Of a stretch of DNA of 64,000 nt, positions 47,243 through 56,666 are shown one piece after another (positions within the stretch are counted from its first letter, which is position 1; each line of letters starts with the position of its first letter). The notes beneath the pieces are model-generated. The model had not been told where the DNA came from. It saw nothing but the letters and a program-made list of their open reading frames with translations, and did no database searches. Position numbers and translations under genes: made by a program. The stretch covers positions 682,001 through 746,000 of the forward strand of contig NZ_QNRE01000002.1 in the NCBI RefSeq assembly GCF_003315035.1, given 5' to 3'. This DNA is from Nocardia puris (GTDB lineage: Bacteria > Actinomycetota > Actinomycetes > Mycobacteriales > Mycobacteriaceae).

Positions 47243-47844
47243 GGCTGGCCGCTGAAGTACGCCAGACCCGCGTTCAGCAGCGACGGGCCACCGGCGACCA
47301 GCAGGCCGATGACCGCGCCGAGGGCCGCGCCCGGAATGACGCCGACCACGAAACCGAACAGGCCGATGAGCCCGCCGATCACCGCGCCGACCGCCGCACC
47401 CAGCGAGGCGCGCTGCAACTCGGCGAAGAACCACTGCTGGGAGCTGATGTCCTGGGTGGCGATCGCACCGGCCTTCGGGGTGAGCGTGAGGCTGCGGCCC
47501 TCGTCCGCGATGGCCGCGCCGAACTCGACGGGCGCGCCCGTGGCCGCGTCCACGGCGCCGAGCGGGATGCGGGTGACGACCTCGCCCGCGGCGTTGGTCA
47601 GGGTGACCGCGGTGCTGTCGGCGTCCAGGCTGAACGCGCCGCCGGTGACGGTGGTGACGATCGAGCGGCCCGCGTCGGCCAGGGTGGCGGTGTAGTTCAC
47701 GCCCTGGTCGGTGCCCTGCGCGGCCAGCGTGGCCTGCTGCTCGGCGGCCGGGGGCACGCCGGGGCCCGCGTAGGCGGTACCCGCGGCGACACCGGTCGCG
47801 GCGATGGCCAGCACGGCGGTGGCGGCGAACTTCTTGTACTTCAT
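47239..47844 (-). CDS. Secreted protein with glycine-zipper-like tail, inserted between cobK and cobL
   Basis: 201 residues from MKYKKFAATAVLAIAATGVA, with GGGGAG five bases upstream. A signal peptide ends near TAYAGPG. The strand-rich middle (QGVNYTATLADAGRSIVTTV, then IADEGRSLTLTPKAGAIA) is followed by a helical small-residue tail (LGAAVGAVIGGLIGLFGFVV, then IPGAALGAVIGLLVA). Its layout and several motifs match the protein at 34353-34862. It occupies the cobM position of the mycobacterial cobK-cobM-cobL order, and its stop overlaps the cobK start. No cobalamin role is evident. Confidence 0.78.
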   Translation of the reverse strand: MKYKKFAATAVLAIAATGVAAGTAYAGPGVPPAAEQQATLAAQGTDQGVNYTATLADAGRSIVTTVTGGAFSLDADSTAVTLTNAAGEVVTRIPLGAVDAATGAPVEFGAAIADEGRSLTLTPKAGAIATQDISSQQWFFAELQRASLGAAVGAVIGGLIGLFGFVVGVIPGAALGAVIGLLVAGGPSLLNAGLAYFSGQP

Positions 47845-47947
47845 ACTTCTCCCCATCAGGTATCGGATTCGAGACGATCGAATCTCGCTGCCGACCCTAC
47901 CCGCAGGCCAACCGGGGTTTCATCCCCCGAAAGTCCCGGCCGGTGTG

Positions 47948-49183
47948 CTACCGCGGTTTGACGGCCGACCACTGCGCGACCGGGAGCTGCGGGCGCCATG
48001 CGGTGAACCCGCCGAGCGGCTCGGCACGGTAGATCTGGAATTTCCGCAGGTCACCGCCGTATCGAGCGGCCGAGGACACCAGCAGCGCCTCCGATTCGGC
48101 AGTCACCGCGTTGGCGACGAGCCGGCCGCCGTGACGCAGCTGTGCCCAGCATGTCTCGAGCACGCCAGGCTGGGTCACACCGCCACCGAGGAAGATCGCG
48201 TCCGGAGCGGGTTCCCCGGACGCGTCCGCCAGTTCGGCCAGCACCTCGCCGCGCACGCGGAGCTGCGGGACGCCGAGCGCCGTCGCGTTGGCCTCGATGC
48301 CCGCGCGCCGGGTGGCGAGACGTTCGAAGGTGACCGCGCGGCAGGTGGGGTGGGTGCGGCACCATTCGATGGCGATGCTGCCGGAGCCGCCGCCCACGTC
48401 CCAGAGCAGTTCGCCCGGAGCGGGGGCGAGGGCGGCGAGGGTCAGCGCGCGCACCTCCGCCTTGGTGAGCTGGCCGTCGCCGCCGTACAGGGCATCGGGG
48501 AGGCCGGGCAGTCGGGTAGCGCGGGGGCGGTCCGGGTCCGCGACGCATTCGAGCGCGATGATATTGAGCGGATCGACTTCGCGCGCAGTCCATTTCGCGG
48601 CAAGGTCCTGGGAGATGCGCTCGGCGGGGCCGCCGAGTTGTTCGAGGACGGTGAGGGTGGAGTCGCCGAAACCGTTCTCGCGCAACAGTTCCGCAAGCGC
48701 GGACGGTGTTCGCTCGTCGGCGCTCAGGACAAGAAACCTGCTGCCGTCCGACAATTCGGGAAGCACCGCGTGCAGCGGCCTGCCGACCGCGCTGACCACC
48801 GGTGTTTCGGCCAGCGGCCAGCCGAGGCGGGCACAGGCCAGCGTGGCCGACGAGGGCTGCGGAAACACCTGCAGCGCAGCGGGACCCACTAGCCGGGCCA
48901 GCGTGACGCCGATGCCGTAGAACATCGGGTCGCCGCTGGCCAGCACGCACACGCGCCGACCCGTCTGCTCGCGCAACAGGTCCGGCAGGGCGGGCAGCAA
49001 CGGTGACGGCCATGCCCGGCGTTGGATGCCGACTTCCTCAGGGACAAGGGCCAATTGGCGGGCGGAACCGAACAGGACCTCCGCCGCGCCGATCGCCTCC
49101 TTGGCGCGCACGCCGAGCCCGTCCCACCCGTCGGCACCGAGGCCGACGACCGCGAGGGGCGGGCCCGCCCAGGTGAGCGTCAC
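47948..49183 (-). CDS. cobL: Precorrin-6Y C5,15-methyltransferase (decarboxylating) CobL
   Basis: 411 residues from GTG (VTLTWAGPPLAVVGLGADGW); a longer open frame extends into the upstream gene. The CbiE-like N-terminal half has VLASGDPMFYGIGVTLARLV. The CbiT-like C-terminal half carries a SAM motif LLWDVGGGSGSIAIEWCR, with KAEVRALTLAAL before it. CobL methylates C5 and C15 and decarboxylates precorrin-6Y. It overlaps the upstream SDR stop in a GTGA junction. Confidence 0.93.
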   Translation of the reverse strand: MTLTWAGPPLAVVGLGADGWDGLGVRAKEAIGAAEVLFGSARQLALVPEEVGIQRRAWPSPLLPALPDLLREQTGRRVCVLASGDPMFYGIGVTLARLVGPAALQVFPQPSSATLACARLGWPLAETPVVSAVGRPLHAVLPELSDGSRFLVLSADERTPSALAELLRENGFGDSTLTVLEQLGGPAERISQDLAAKWTAREVDPLNIIALECVADPDRPRATRLPGLPDALYGGDGQLTKAEVRALTLAALAPAPGELLWDVGGGSGSIAIEWCRTHPTCRAVTFERLATRRAGIEANATALGVPQLRVRGEVLAELADASGEPAPDAIFLGGGVTQPGVLETCWAQLRHGGRLVANAVTAESEALLVSSAARYGGDLRKFQIYRAEPLGGFTAWRPQLPVAQWSAVKPR

Positions 49184-49935
49184 CGGGGCAGCCGGCGCCA
49201 GACGGCGCGGGGCAGCAGTCGCATACCCACGAACACGGGACCCAGGACCCACGGCACCCAGAGCTGGTCGGTGCCCCGCCGCAGCCCGCGCACGACGGCG
49301 TCGGCGACCTGGTCCGGGGTGCTGGAGAACGGGGCCGGATCCATGCCCTCGGTCATGCGGCCGATGACGAAGCCGGGCCGCACCAGCAGGAGCTGAACTC
49401 CGCTGCCGTGCAACGCATCCGTGAGCCCGGAGACGAAACCATCCAGGCCCGCCTTGGCCGAGCCGTACACGTAGTTGGCGCGGCGCACCCGCACGCCTGC
49501 CACCGAACTGAACGCGACGATCTGGCCGCGGCCCTGCGCGCGCAGGAGATTCGCGAGCGTGGTGAGCACGCTGACCTGGGCGACGAAGTCGGTGTGCACC
49601 ACGGCCGCGGCGTGCTCGGGTTCGCGTTCGGCGCGGGCCTGGTCGCCGAGCACCCCGAAGGCGAGGACGGCGACGCCGATCGGGCCGTGCTCGGCCGCGA
49701 TCTTCTCCAGCAGCGCTTGGTGGCTCGCGATGTCGTCGGCGTCGAAATCGGCGGTGTGCACGGCGGTCGCGCCCGCGGCCCGGACCTGCGCGATCGGGGC
49801 GGTGAGGTCGCCGCCCGGCCGCGCCGCCAGGATCACCGTGCGGCCCGGCGCGAGCCTGCGCGCGACCTCGAGGCCGATCTCGCTGCGTCCGCCGAGCACC
49901 AGTACGGAACCGTCGTCGATCCCTCGCTTACCCAT
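49180..49935 (-). CDS. SDR family oxidoreductase (DprE2-like subgroup)
   Basis: 251 residues. The cofactor motif is VLVLGGRSEIGLEVARRLAP, a GGRSEIG variant of TGxxxGIG seen in the mycobacterial DprE2-like group. The active site is SSVAGVRVRRANYVYGSAKA with the YxxxK motif, and a C-terminal membrane-like stretch VPWVLGPVFVGMRLLPRAV follows. It is coupled to cobL; the same SDR-cobL order occurs in M. tuberculosis (Rv2073c-cobL), so this is an old neighbourhood. A DprE2 function itself is not implied. Confidence 0.85.
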   Translation of the reverse strand: MGKRGIDDGSVLVLGGRSEIGLEVARRLAPGRTVILAARPGGDLTAPIAQVRAAGATAVHTADFDADDIASHQALLEKIAAEHGPIGVAVLAFGVLGDQARAEREPEHAAAVVHTDFVAQVSVLTTLANLLRAQGRGQIVAFSSVAGVRVRRANYVYGSAKAGLDGFVSGLTDALHGSGVQLLLVRPGFVIGRMTEGMDPAPFSSTPDQVADAVVRGLRRGTDQLWVPWVLGPVFVGMRLLPRAVWRRLPR

Positions 49936-50127
49936 GCGCCCAGTCTGTCATCCGAGGACGAGGGACGTGCACGCCCATACGCTCAGGTGCGCGCGGAACC
50001 ACGTGCCGGTGTGCCTTTCAGTGCTGACGCGCTTCGGCGAGGGGACGAGATACGCTCGGATGCGGACGCGAACCGGGCGGCCGCCCTCCCTCATCGCCTA
50101 TCGGCCCGCGGCCGAAGCGCCCGCCCC

Positions 50128-50529
50128 TCAGCGGAGCGAGCCGGAGGACAGCACGCGCCCCACCTGGATCGCGATCACCACGCGCGTGGGGTTCTCGCGC
50201 GGGATGCGGTAGCGGGCGGCGTAGCGCTCCTCCGCTTCGGCGACCGAGGCGGGATCGGTCAGCACGGTCGCGGGACCTTCGAGGGTGAGCCAGCGGGGAC
50301 CGTTGACCTGGCTCACGGCGGCGTAACCGGAGCGGCGGACATTGCGCACCTTCACCGAACCGCCGTCGGTGATGATGCGGACCAGTCCGGCGTCGGGGTC
50401 CCAGGTGAAACCCACCGCCACCACGTGCGGCGTGCCGTCGGCGCGGAGCGTGGTGAGGGTGGCGAGGTGGCGTTCGGTGACGAATTCGACGGCGGCCGGG
50501 CTCAGATCGGCGGTGGTGGTCGGCATCAT
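50128..50529 (-). CDS. F420-dependent biliverdin reductase-like PPOX protein (Rv2074 family)
   Basis: 133 residues from the methionine pair MMPTTTADLSPAAVEF. The sequence tracks the Rv2074 family through RHLATLTTLRADGTPHVVAV, RIITDGGSVKVRNVRRSGYA and PRWLTLEGPA. Rv2074 reduces biliverdin with F420H2. It sits beside the SDR/cobL genes as in M. tuberculosis. Confidence 0.88.
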   Translation of the reverse strand: MMPTTTADLSPAAVEFVTERHLATLTTLRADGTPHVVAVGFTWDPDAGLVRIITDGGSVKVRNVRRSGYAAVSQVNGPRWLTLEGPATVLTDPASVAEAEERYAARYRIPRENPTRVVIAIQVGRVLSSGSLR

Positions 50530-50626
50530 CCGACCGTACCCGGGGCGAGTCGGAGGCCCGCGCACGTGGTGACGCCCGGTGGTCGTCCACTCGCCGGCCG
50601 CCGCCCTCGTCCGAACGCGGATGTGG

Positions 50627-50806
50627 CTACACCGACAGTTCGGTGACGATCTTCTCGATGCGGCTGTGGTCGCCGATGGTCACGCGCACCTTGGGTTTCT
50701 TTCCGCTGCCGAGGGATTCGACCACGTCGGCGGGGACGCGGAACCCGGTGGCGGTCTTGCCACCGAGTTCGATCGTGGTGGTGAACGTCGACACCGGGCC
50801 GGTCAC
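50627..50806 (-). CDS. Truncated DUF1905 domain protein, 59 residues
   Basis: Begins [20 protein letters not shown] and continues GFRVPADVVESLGSGKKP then KVRVTIGD, the first half of a DUF1905 domain. Normal family members continue for about 100 residues more (a strand-rich half and a YdeI-like tail). Here the chain switches to HSRIEKIVTELSV and stops. Its GTG overlaps the stop of the M24 peptidase gene (GTGA). It is too short for routine ORF calling. Probably the product of an internal deletion. Confidence 0.65.
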   Translation of the reverse strand: MTGPVSTFTTTIELGGKTATGFRVPADVVESLGSGKKPKVRVTIGDHSRIEKIVTELSV

Positions 50807-51930
50807 AGGACGGTGAGGCCGTGGGGGCGGGTGTTCATGGATTCGGCGCCGTCCTCGGTGACGACCACGATGTCCTCGATGCGGGCGCCCCAGCTGCCCC
50901 GGAAGTAGATGCCGGGTTCGACGCTGAACGCCATCCCCTGCTGCAAGACCAGGTCGTTACCCGCGACGATGTAGGGCTCCTCGTGCACCGACAGTCCGAT
51001 GCCGTGGCCGGTGCGGTGCACGAACGCGTCACCGAAACCGGCCTCGGTCAACACATCTCGCGCGGCGGCGTCCACCGACTGGGCGGAGACGCCGGGCCGG
51101 ACGGCGGCGACGGCGGCCGCCTGGGCGCGCTCGAGCGCCGCGAACCGGTCCACGATCGCCGCGCTGGGCTCGCCGAGGACGTAGGTGCGGGTGGAGTCGG
51201 AGTAGTAGCCGGGTTCCACCGGCCCGCCGATATCGATCACCACCACGTCGCCCTTGCCGATCCGGCGCTCGGAGACGCCGTGGTGCGGGTCGGCGCCGTG
51301 CGGACCGCTGCCCACGATGACGAACGCCGCCTCCGTATGTCCTTCCTCTACGATCGCCGCCGAGATATCGGCCCCCACTTCCGCCTCGGTGCGGCCCGCG
51401 ACGAGGAACTCACCCATCCGCGCGTGCACGCGGTCGATGGCGGCGCCCGCGCGGCGCAGCGCGTCGATCTCGGCGGCGTCCTTGATCATCCGCATCTCGC
51501 GCAGCACCGGCGTCGCCGAGGCGGGCAACCCGCTGAACGCCCCCGCCAGCGGGATCAGGTGCAGCGCGGGCATCGCGTCGGCCACGGCCACGCGCGAACC
51601 GGCGTGCAGCGTCGAGCGCACCACCTGGTACGGGTCCACCCCGTCGACCCAGTCCAGCACTTGCAGACCGAGTTCGCCCGCCGCCGAGCCTTCCAGCGAG
51701 GCCAGCTCGAGCTTCGGAATCACTACCGAGGGCGTCGCCCCGTCGGCGGAGATCACCAGGCAGGTGAGCCGTTCGAACGATTCGGCCGCCGACCCGATCA
51801 GATACCGCAGATCGGGCCCCGGCGTGATGAGCAGCGCGTCGAGGTGCGCCGCGCGCATCAGCTCGACCGCCCGCTCCAGCCGCTCCCCGTACACATCCGC
51901 CGCGAACCTGGATTCCGTGTGCGAACTCAT
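50803..51930 (-). CDS. pepE: M24 family Xaa-Pro dipeptidase (PepE-like)
   Basis: 375 residues. A creatinase N-terminal domain ([20 protein letters not shown]) precedes the M24 pita-bread domain. Metal ligands are in [20 protein letters not shown] (two Asp), [18 protein letters not shown] (His/Glu) and [12 protein letters not shown] (Glu). It cleaves X-Pro dipeptides. Position next to the exonuclease gene matches Rv2089c in M. tuberculosis. Confidence 0.93.
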   Translation of the reverse strand: MSSHTESRFAADVYGERLERAVELMRAAHLDALLITPGPDLRYLIGSAAESFERLTCLVISADGATPSVVIPKLELASLEGSAAGELGLQVLDWVDGVDPYQVVRSTLHAGSRVAVADAMPALHLIPLAGAFSGLPASATPVLREMRMIKDAAEIDALRRAGAAIDRVHARMGEFLVAGRTEAEVGADISAAIVEEGHTEAAFVIVGSGPHGADPHHGVSERRIGKGDVVVIDIGGPVEPGYYSDSTRTYVLGEPSAAIVDRFAALERAQAAAVAAVRPGVSAQSVDAAARDVLTEAGFGDAFVHRTGHGIGLSVHEEPYIVAGNDLVLQQGMAFSVEPGIYFRGSWGARIEDIVVVTEDGAESMNTRPHGLTVL

Positions 51931-52021
51931 ACCTTCCGACGTTACCCGCCCGCCCGCCGCGGCGGACCCGCCCTGCGGGATCGCCGCCGGTTCGTCGGTG
52001 GCGCCGGGTAGCCTTCGGCGG

Positions 52022-52987
52022 GTGACCTCTGCGACGACCGGTGGCCCGCTGCTCCTGCTCGACGGCGCCAGCCTGTGGTTCCGTGCCTTCTACGCCATCC
52101 CGGACAAGATCACCGCGCCCGACGGCCGCCCGGTCAACGCGGTGCGCGGGTTCACCGATATGGTCGCCTCGCTCGTCACCAAGCACGCGCCCGCGCGGCT
52201 GGTGGTGTGCCTGGACCTGGACTGGCGGCCCAGCTTCCGCGTGGAACTGGTGCCGTCCTACAAGACGCACCGCCTCGACACCTCGGCCCCGGAGCCGGGC
52301 ACGGAGGAGGTGCCCGACCGCCTCACCCCGCAGGTCGACATGATCCTCGACGTCCTCGAGGCCGCGGGCATCGCCACCGGCGGCGCGGAGGGGCTCGAAG
52401 CCGACGACGTGCTCGGCACCCTCGCCACCCGGGAGCGCACCGACCCGGTCATCGTGGTGAGCGGCGACCGCGACCTGCTGCAGTTGGTCCGCGACGAGCC
52501 CGCGCCGCCCGTGCGGGTGCTGTACGCGGGGCGCGGGCTGGCCAAGGCCGAACTGTTCGGGCCCGCCGAGGTGGCGGCGAAATACGGTGTGCGAGAAGAG
52601 AACGCGGGGCCCGGTTACGCCGATCTGGCGACCTTGCGCGGCGATTCCTCGGACGGTCTGCCGGGTGTGGCCGGGATCGGCGAGAAGTCGGCGGCCACCC
52701 TGATCTCGCGCTTCGGCTCGCTGGAGGCGCTGCGCGCCGCCATCGACGACCCCGCCTCCGACCTCGCGCCCGGTGTGCGCGGCAAGCTGCGCGCGGCCGA
52801 GGACTATCTGACGGCCGCCGCACCGGTGGTGCGCGTGGTCCGCGATGCCGAAGTGGTGTTGTCGCGGCCCGACGCGCTGCCGGTGAGCCCGGCCGACCCG
52901 GACCGCCTCGCCGAACTGGCGGTTCTCTACAACGCCGAGAGCCCGATCAAGCGATTGATCGCGGCGCTGCAAGCTCCCCGAGGCTGA
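52022..52987 (+). CDS. 5'-3' exonuclease (Pol I-type FEN domain)
   Basis: 321 residues from GTG ([20 protein letters not shown]). The metal-binding acidic clusters of the FEN/PIN fold are present: [41 protein letters not shown], and the helix-hairpin-helix [20 protein letters not shown]. It probably removes 5' flaps or RNA primers, as the Rv2090-type stand-alone exonuclease. It is divergent from pepE and convergent with the DUF4333 gene. Confidence 0.92.
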   Translation: MTSATTGGPLLLLDGASLWFRAFYAIPDKITAPDGRPVNAVRGFTDMVASLVTKHAPARLVVCLDLDWRPSFRVELVPSYKTHRLDTSAPEPGTEEVPDRLTPQVDMILDVLEAAGIATGGAEGLEADDVLGTLATRERTDPVIVVSGDRDLLQLVRDEPAPPVRVLYAGRGLAKAELFGPAEVAAKYGVREENAGPGYADLATLRGDSSDGLPGVAGIGEKSAATLISRFGSLEALRAAIDDPASDLAPGVRGKLRAAEDYLTAAAPVVRVVRDAEVVLSRPDALPVSPADPDRLAELAVLYNAESPIKRLIAALQAPRG

Positions 52988-53009
52988 GTACCTCCCCCAC
53001 CAACGCAAA

Positions 53010-53069
53010 GGCCCGTGAACGCCCCGCGCCCACACCGCATTCGGTGTGATCGCGGAGCCTTCACGGGCC
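53010..53069. terminator. Branched hairpin terminator between convergent genes
   Basis: Outer arms GGCCCGTGAA (53010-53019) and TTCACGGGCC (53060-53069) pair perfectly over 10 bp. They enclose an inner hairpin CACACCG-N4-CGGTGTG at 53031-53048. It lies between the exonuclease and DUF4333 genes. Confidence 0.6.
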
Positions 53070-53117
53070 GAGGGTCCCCACCCCGGGCGGCGCGGGGCCG
53101 CCCGTCCGCCGAGCGGA

Positions 53118-53840
53118 TCAGCTGGGGCGGCCTACCTCGTAGGTGCCGTCTTCCTTGGTGATCTTGATATTGACGGTCTTCTCCTCGCCGCTGACCTTCA
53201 GGGTGCAGGAGAAGGTGGCATCGACCTCGACGGCCTGACCGGACGGGCACGCGACGTCGGTGACGTCCTGGATGCCGTAGGAGTCGGTGAGGACCTTCTG
53301 CACGCCCTCCTGCACCGCCGTCTGGTCCAGTTCGTCGGACGCGGTGAGGAACAGGATCAGGCCCACCACACCGGCGATCACCAGGACGCCGACCACGGCG
53401 AGCGCCGCGATCAGGCCCTTCTTGCTCTTGCCGCCCTGCGGCGGCTGGCCTGCGCCCTGACCGCCCCACTGCTGCTGCGGCTGGCCCGCCTGGCCCCACT
53501 GCTGCTGCGGCTGCTGGTTCCAATCCTGCGGCTGGCCCGGGGTCTGCCCCCACTGCTGCTGCGGCTGGCCGGGGGTCTGGCTCCACGGCTGCTGCGGCTG
53601 CTGCTGGGGCTGCTGCCCCCACGGCTGCTGCGGCTGGCCGGGCGTCTGGCCCCACTGCTGCTGCGGCGGCTGGTTCGGGTCGCCGCCCCACTGCTGGGTG
53701 GGCTGGGCCTGCGGATTCGGCTGCCCACCCCATTGCTGGGTCGGTCCGGCGCCGCCGGGCGTCTGCTGTCCGCCCCACTGCTGGGTGGGATCGTTACGTC
53801 CCTCCCCGGCGGGGTCGTTCGGTCCGTACGGGCCGCTCAT
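53118..53840 (-). CDS. DUF4333 membrane protein with Pro/Gln-rich repeat N-terminus
   Basis: 240 residues from MSGPYGPNDPAGEGRNDPTQ. The first ~130 residues are low-complexity with repeated QQWGQ/QPQQPW-type units. One membrane segment follows (LIAALAVVGVLVIAGVVGLI), and the C-terminal DUF4333 domain with the cysteine pair DVACPSGQAVEVDATFSCTL, ending GTYEVGRPS. The cytoplasmic repeat-rich tail and outer domain recall Rv2091c. It resembles the 10311-10838 protein in layout. Confidence 0.87.
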   Translation of the reverse strand: MSGPYGPNDPAGEGRNDPTQQWGGQQTPGGAGPTQQWGGQPNPQAQPTQQWGGDPNQPPQQQWGQTPGQPQQPWGQQPQQQPQQPWSQTPGQPQQQWGQTPGQPQDWNQQPQQQWGQAGQPQQQWGGQGAGQPPQGGKSKKGLIAALAVVGVLVIAGVVGLILFLTASDELDQTAVQEGVQKVLTDSYGIQDVTDVACPSGQAVEVDATFSCTLKVSGEEKTVNIKITKEDGTYEVGRPS

Positions 53841-53960
53841 CTGCTTGCCTCCACTCGCATCGTTCTTCACACGGTAGCCCCCCGCGGGCGACTCGTCGCA
53901 CGGTAACGACTCCTCCACCACGGTCGGTGCGCGAAAGAAATCAAATCACAACTGAATCCG

Positions 53961-56663
53961 CTACGCGGCGTCCACCGCCACGACACCCCGCCGGATGGCC
54001 CGCACCGCCTTGGCGGCGGTCCCCGCGAGCTCGGGGTCGTCGGCGGTGCCGTTGATCTGGTCGAGCAGGTCGATGACCTGCCTGCACCAGCGCACGAAAT
54101 CGCCCGCCGACAGCGGCGTGCCCTGGTCACCACTGGCCAGCAACGATTCGGCCAACCCGTCGCCGCGCGCCCATTTGTACACGCCCGACACGAATCCGAG
54201 ATCGGGTTCGCGCGTGGGCGGCAGCTTGTGGCGGGCCTCGTCGCCGCGCAACTCCTGCCACACCCCGACCGTCTCGCCGACCGCCCTCTTGATCGGCGCG
54301 GTCGGGCCGGTGACGCCCAGCAAACCGCCTTCCTGCCGGGATTCGTACACCAGGATCGACACCACCGCCGCCAGCTCGGCAGGCCCCAGACCGCGCCAGA
54401 GCCCCTGCCGCAGGCATTCGGCGACCAGCAGATCGCTCTCGGCGTAGATGCGGGCGAGCCTGCGCCCGTCGGCGGTGACCTCGCCCTCGCGCACGAACCC
54501 GCGCTCCTCGAGCAGCCCGACGATGCGGTCGAAGGTGCGCGCCAGCGAGTTCGTGGTGGCCGCGACCTTCTGGCGCATGGCCTCGGTCTCGCGCGCCAGC
54601 CGGTTGTAGCGCTCGCCGATCCTGGCCATCTGCTCGCGGTCGGGCCGGTGGTGCGCGGGGTGCGCGCGCAGGCTGCGCCGCAACGTGGAGAGCTCCCGGT
54701 CGTCGGCCGCCTCCGCCCGCTTCCCGCGCCGCGAGCGCCCCGGCGCGGTGATGCCGGTGCTGCGCAGGGCCGAGGCCAGATCGCGGCGGGTGCGCGCGGT
54801 GCGGTGATCCACCCGGCGCGGCAGGCGCATGTGGCCCAGCGGCTCGGCCGGGTTGGGGAAGTCGGCGACCGACACGCGGCCCGCCCACTTGTCCTCGGTG
54901 AGCACCAGCGGGCGCGGATCGTTCGGCGTGGCGTCGGGTTCCAGGATCACCGCGAGCCCGGTGCGCCGCCCGGACTGGATGGCCACCACATCGCCCCGGC
55001 GCAACGCCGTCAGCGCGGTCACGGCCGCGCCGCGCCGGTCGGACCGGTGCTGCTGGGCCAGCTGGCGCTCGCGCTGCTTGATCCGCTCGCGCAGCGAGAT
55101 GTATTCCAGGAAGCCGCCTTCCGTGCCACCCAGCTGTTCGCGCAACGTCGCCAGCTGTGCTTCGTTGCGCTCGATGCCACGCACCAGGCCCACCACCGAA
55201 CGGTCGGCCTGGAACTGCGCGAACGACCGCTCCAGCAGCGCGCGGGATTCGGCCGCGCCCATCCGGTCGATCAGGTTGATCGACATGTTGTAACCGGGGC
55301 GGAACGAGCTGCGCAGCGGGTACGTCCGGGTGGAGGCCAGGCCGGCGACAGCGCTGGTGTCGACCTCCGGCTGCCACAGCACCACCGCGTGACCCTCGAC
55401 GTCGATGCCGCGCCGCCCGGCGCGCCCGGTGAGCTGCGTGTACTCGCCGGGCGTGAGTTCGGCGTGCGATTCGCCGTTGTACTTGACCAGCCGTTCCAGC
55501 ACCACGGTGCGCGCGGGCATGTTGATGCCCAGCGCGAGCGTCTCGGTGGCGAACACCGCCCGTACCAGCCCGCGCACGAACAGTTCCTCCACCGTGTGGC
55601 GGAAGGCGGGCAGCATGCCCGCGTGGTGCGCGGCCAGGCCGCGGTGCAGCGCCTCGCGCCACTCCCAGTAGCCGAGCACCTCGAGATCGCCCTTGGGCAG
55701 GTCGCCGGTGTGCTTCTCGATGATGGCGTCGATCTCGTCGGCCTCGCCGTCGCGGCTCAGGTCCAGGCGCGAGCGCACGCACTGGGCCAGCGCGCCGTCG
55801 CACCCGGCACGGCTGAAGATGAACGTGATCGCGGGCAGCAGGCCCTCTTCGTCCAGCCGCGCCAGCACCTCCGGGCGCGGCAGCGGCCGGAAGTCGCGCC
55901 GCCCGCCGCCACGGCCGCGCGGGCCGTGGCCCCAGCCGTTCATCCGGTCGGCGGCCTCGCGCTGGCGGATGTAGCGCACCAGGTCCTCGTCGACGAGGAC
56001 CTTCTGATCGCTGGACTTGGTGTCGAACAGGTCGAACATGCGCCTGCCCACCATCACGTGCTGCCACAGCGGCACCGGGCGCGTCTCGTCCACCACCACC
56101 GCGGTGTCGCCGCGCACGGTCGCCATCCACGCGCCGAACTCCTCGGCGTTGCTGACCGTGGCCGACAGGCTCACCAGCCGCACGTCGGCGGGCAGGTGCA
56201 GGATGACCTCCTCCCACACCGCGCCGCGGAAGCGGTCGGCCAGGTAGTGCACCTCGTCCATCACGACGTAGGACAGGCCGCGCAGCGCGTCCGACGACGC
56301 GTAGAGCATGTTGCGCAGCACCTCGGTGGTCATCACGATCACCGGCGCGGTCGGGTTGATCGACTGGTCGCCGGTGAGCAGGCCGACGTGCTCGCGGCCG
56401 TGGCGCTCGGTGAGGTCGGCGAACTTCTGGTTCGACAGCGCCTTGATCGGCGTGGTGTAGAAGCACTTGCCGCCCGAGGCCAGGGCCAAGTGCACGGCGA
56501 ACTCGCCGACCACCGTCTTGCCCGCGCCGGTGGGCGCGCACACGAGCACGCCGTGGCCGCCTTCCAGCGCGCGGCAGGCCTGCCGCTGGAACGGGTCGAG
56601 AGAGAAGGTCAGCTCGGCGGCGAAGGTCGCCAGCTCGCCAGTCAGGGACCGGTCATCTGTCAC
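53961..56663 (-). CDS. helY: Ski2-like RNA/DNA helicase HelY
   Basis: 900 residues, full length for HelY. The DExH motor includes Walker A APTGAGKTVVGEFAVHLA, the DEVH box YVVMDEVHYLADRFRG and the motif VI region QLTGRAGRRGIDVEG. The C-terminal part is the DSHCT-type domain (LAAVVSILVYESRQEGGLLG). It probably unwinds RNA or DNA in an ATP-dependent way. Next to tatC on the same strand, with four bases between, as in mycobacteria. Confidence 0.93.
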   Translation of the reverse strand: MTDDRSLTGELATFAAELTFSLDPFQRQACRALEGGHGVLVCAPTGAGKTVVGEFAVHLALASGGKCFYTTPIKALSNQKFADLTERHGREHVGLLTGDQSINPTAPVIVMTTEVLRNMLYASSDALRGLSYVVMDEVHYLADRFRGAVWEEVILHLPADVRLVSLSATVSNAEEFGAWMATVRGDTAVVVDETRPVPLWQHVMVGRRMFDLFDTKSSDQKVLVDEDLVRYIRQREAADRMNGWGHGPRGRGGGRRDFRPLPRPEVLARLDEEGLLPAITFIFSRAGCDGALAQCVRSRLDLSRDGEADEIDAIIEKHTGDLPKGDLEVLGYWEWREALHRGLAAHHAGMLPAFRHTVEELFVRGLVRAVFATETLALGINMPARTVVLERLVKYNGESHAELTPGEYTQLTGRAGRRGIDVEGHAVVLWQPEVDTSAVAGLASTRTYPLRSSFRPGYNMSINLIDRMGAAESRALLERSFAQFQADRSVVGLVRGIERNEAQLATLREQLGGTEGGFLEYISLRERIKQRERQLAQQHRSDRRGAAVTALTALRRGDVVAIQSGRRTGLAVILEPDATPNDPRPLVLTEDKWAGRVSVADFPNPAEPLGHMRLPRRVDHRTARTRRDLASALRSTGITAPGRSRRGKRAEAADDRELSTLRRSLRAHPAHHRPDREQMARIGERYNRLARETEAMRQKVAATTNSLARTFDRIVGLLEERGFVREGEVTADGRRLARIYAESDLLVAECLRQGLWRGLGPAELAAVVSILVYESRQEGGLLGVTGPTAPIKRAVGETVGVWQELRGDEARHKLPPTREPDLGFVSGVYKWARGDGLAESLLASGDQGTPLSAGDFVRWCRQVIDLLDQINGTADDPELAGTAAKAVRAIRRGVVAVDAA

Positions 56664-56666
56664 CGT

